A stretch of DNA of 13,938 nt. Origin: CAYZEZ01 sp964477295 (lineage in GTDB: Bacteria > Bacteroidota > Bacteroidia > Bacteroidales > SM23-62). The position numbers and the translations under genes were made by a program. This document shows positions 13,712 through 13,938 of this stretch, one piece after another (the first letter of the stretch is position 1; the number at the start of each line of letters is the position of its first letter). The DNA lies in assembly GCA_964477295.1 (NCBI GenBank), contig CAYZEZ010000119.1:1-13938 (forward strand), read 5' to 3'. The notes below the pieces were generated by a model. It had not been told where the DNA came from. It saw nothing but the letters and a program-made list of their open reading frames with translations, and made no database searches.

Positions 13712-13838
13712 GTTGCAAGTTACAAGTTACAGGTTGCAGGTCAACAACCTGTAACCTGAAACCTGAAACCTGTAACCTGAAACCTGTAACCTGAAACCTG
13801 TAACCTGAAACCTGTAACCTGTAACCTGTAACCTGTAA
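13712..13838. repeat. 13-unit heptamer array with inverted leader arm
   Basis: Thirteen exact 7-bp units fill 13748-13838. Each is CCTGTAA or CCTGAAA, differing only at the fifth base, in the order T A A T A T A T A T T T T. Just before them the same word runs in the opposite orientation: the arm GTTACAAGTTACAGGTTG (13719-13736) pairs with CAACCTGTAACCTGAAAC (13745-13762) at 16 of 18 positions over an 8-base loop. The array lies between two convergent genes and its last base touches the stop codon of the minus-strand gene. The foldback could act as a two-way transcription barrier. Confidence 0.9.
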
Positions 13839-13938
13839 CTATTCTGAGGATAGTAACTTCAGGGCTTCAGCAACCGTTTTTACCGGCATCTTACAAACCC
13901 GATCGCGACAAACATAGATATTTGTTTCACCCCCGATA
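13839..13938 (-). CDS. C-terminal end of a probable YyaL/DUF255 thioredoxin-domain protein (partial)
   Basis: Only the last 33 codons are present; the gene enters from the right edge on the minus strand and stops with TAG at 13841-13839. The visible tail reads IGGETNIYVCRDRVC, then KMPVKTVAEALKLLSSE. The VCRDRVCKMPV..ALKLL pattern resembles the conserved C-terminus of DUF255/YyaL (spermatogenesis-associated protein 20-like) proteins, which carry an N-terminal thioredoxin fold and a C-terminal glycosidase-like barrel. The frame is open with plausible codons, but so short a piece allows only a tentative name. Confidence 0.55.
   Translation of the reverse strand, partial: IGGETNIYVCRDRVCKMPVKTVAEALKLLSSE

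Noticed and set aside
13748..13838. CRISPR array
   Set aside because: Units are 7 bp and contiguous, with no spacers and no cas genes; this is a simple tandem repeat.

Overview
The window looks like a contig from a Bacteroidota (Bacteroidetes) genome, probably a metagenome-assembled scaffold, since it contains a run of exactly 100 N. The lineage is inferred from several things: moderate AT-rich composition, AT-rich intergenic DNA full of short repeats, promoter-like TAnnTTTG boxes, little use of Shine-Dalgarno sequences, and a gene set typical of that phylum (S24-type regulator beside a DinB polymerase, four-helix-bundle S23/IVP protein, DUF1080 protein, large secreted M14 peptidase, PQQ-type propeller).

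Layout. (1) 1-2701 is a DNA-damage/mutagenesis module. A DinB-family Y-polymerase on the minus strand runs off the left edge, and on the plus strand there is a LexA-like XRE/S24 repressor with an intact Ala-Gly cleavage site and Ser/Lys dyad. Between them sits a small four-helix-bundle gene. It is framed by near-identical inverted repeats and preceded by a 71-bp tandem duplication that contains the assembly gap. (2) 2702-5531 holds a 400-bp control region with three 21-bp iterons and a perfect dyad. It is followed by a tight two-gene carotenoid (or C30 apocarotenoid) operon: CrtI-like desaturase, then CrtB-like synthase. (3) 5532-8104 on the minus strand has a sugar porter (MFS) and, downstream of it, a GNAT-like protein of unknown function. 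A strong intrinsic-terminator signature abuts that gene's start codon, and its stop codon abuts that of crtB in a shared TGATCA. (4) 8414-13658 on the plus strand has three envelope or export-directed proteins: a secreted M14 metallopeptidase with a C-terminal amidotransferase-like domain, a membrane-anchored DUF1080 (3-keto-disaccharide hydrolase-like) protein, and a secreted BamB/PQQ-like beta-propeller. (5) The right edge has a 13-unit heptamer array that ends exactly at the stop codon of a partial minus-strand gene, probably the C-terminus of a YyaL/DUF255 thioredoxin-domain protein.

How the parts work together. The dinB/S24 pair is best read as a small SOS-like regulon with a cluster of candidate operators in the shared intergenic region. 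The crt pair would convert isoprenoid diphosphates into a desaturated carotenoid backbone. The rest is general heterotroph equipment for sugar uptake, protein and sugar breakdown and envelope propeller proteins, with no evident shared pathway.

The most unusual material is intergenic. Several spacers carry their own short-repeat family, and the four-helix-bundle gene looks like an inserted cassette with terminal inverted repeats and no transposase. I see no CRISPR array, tRNA, rRNA, recognised IS transposase or reverse transcriptase.
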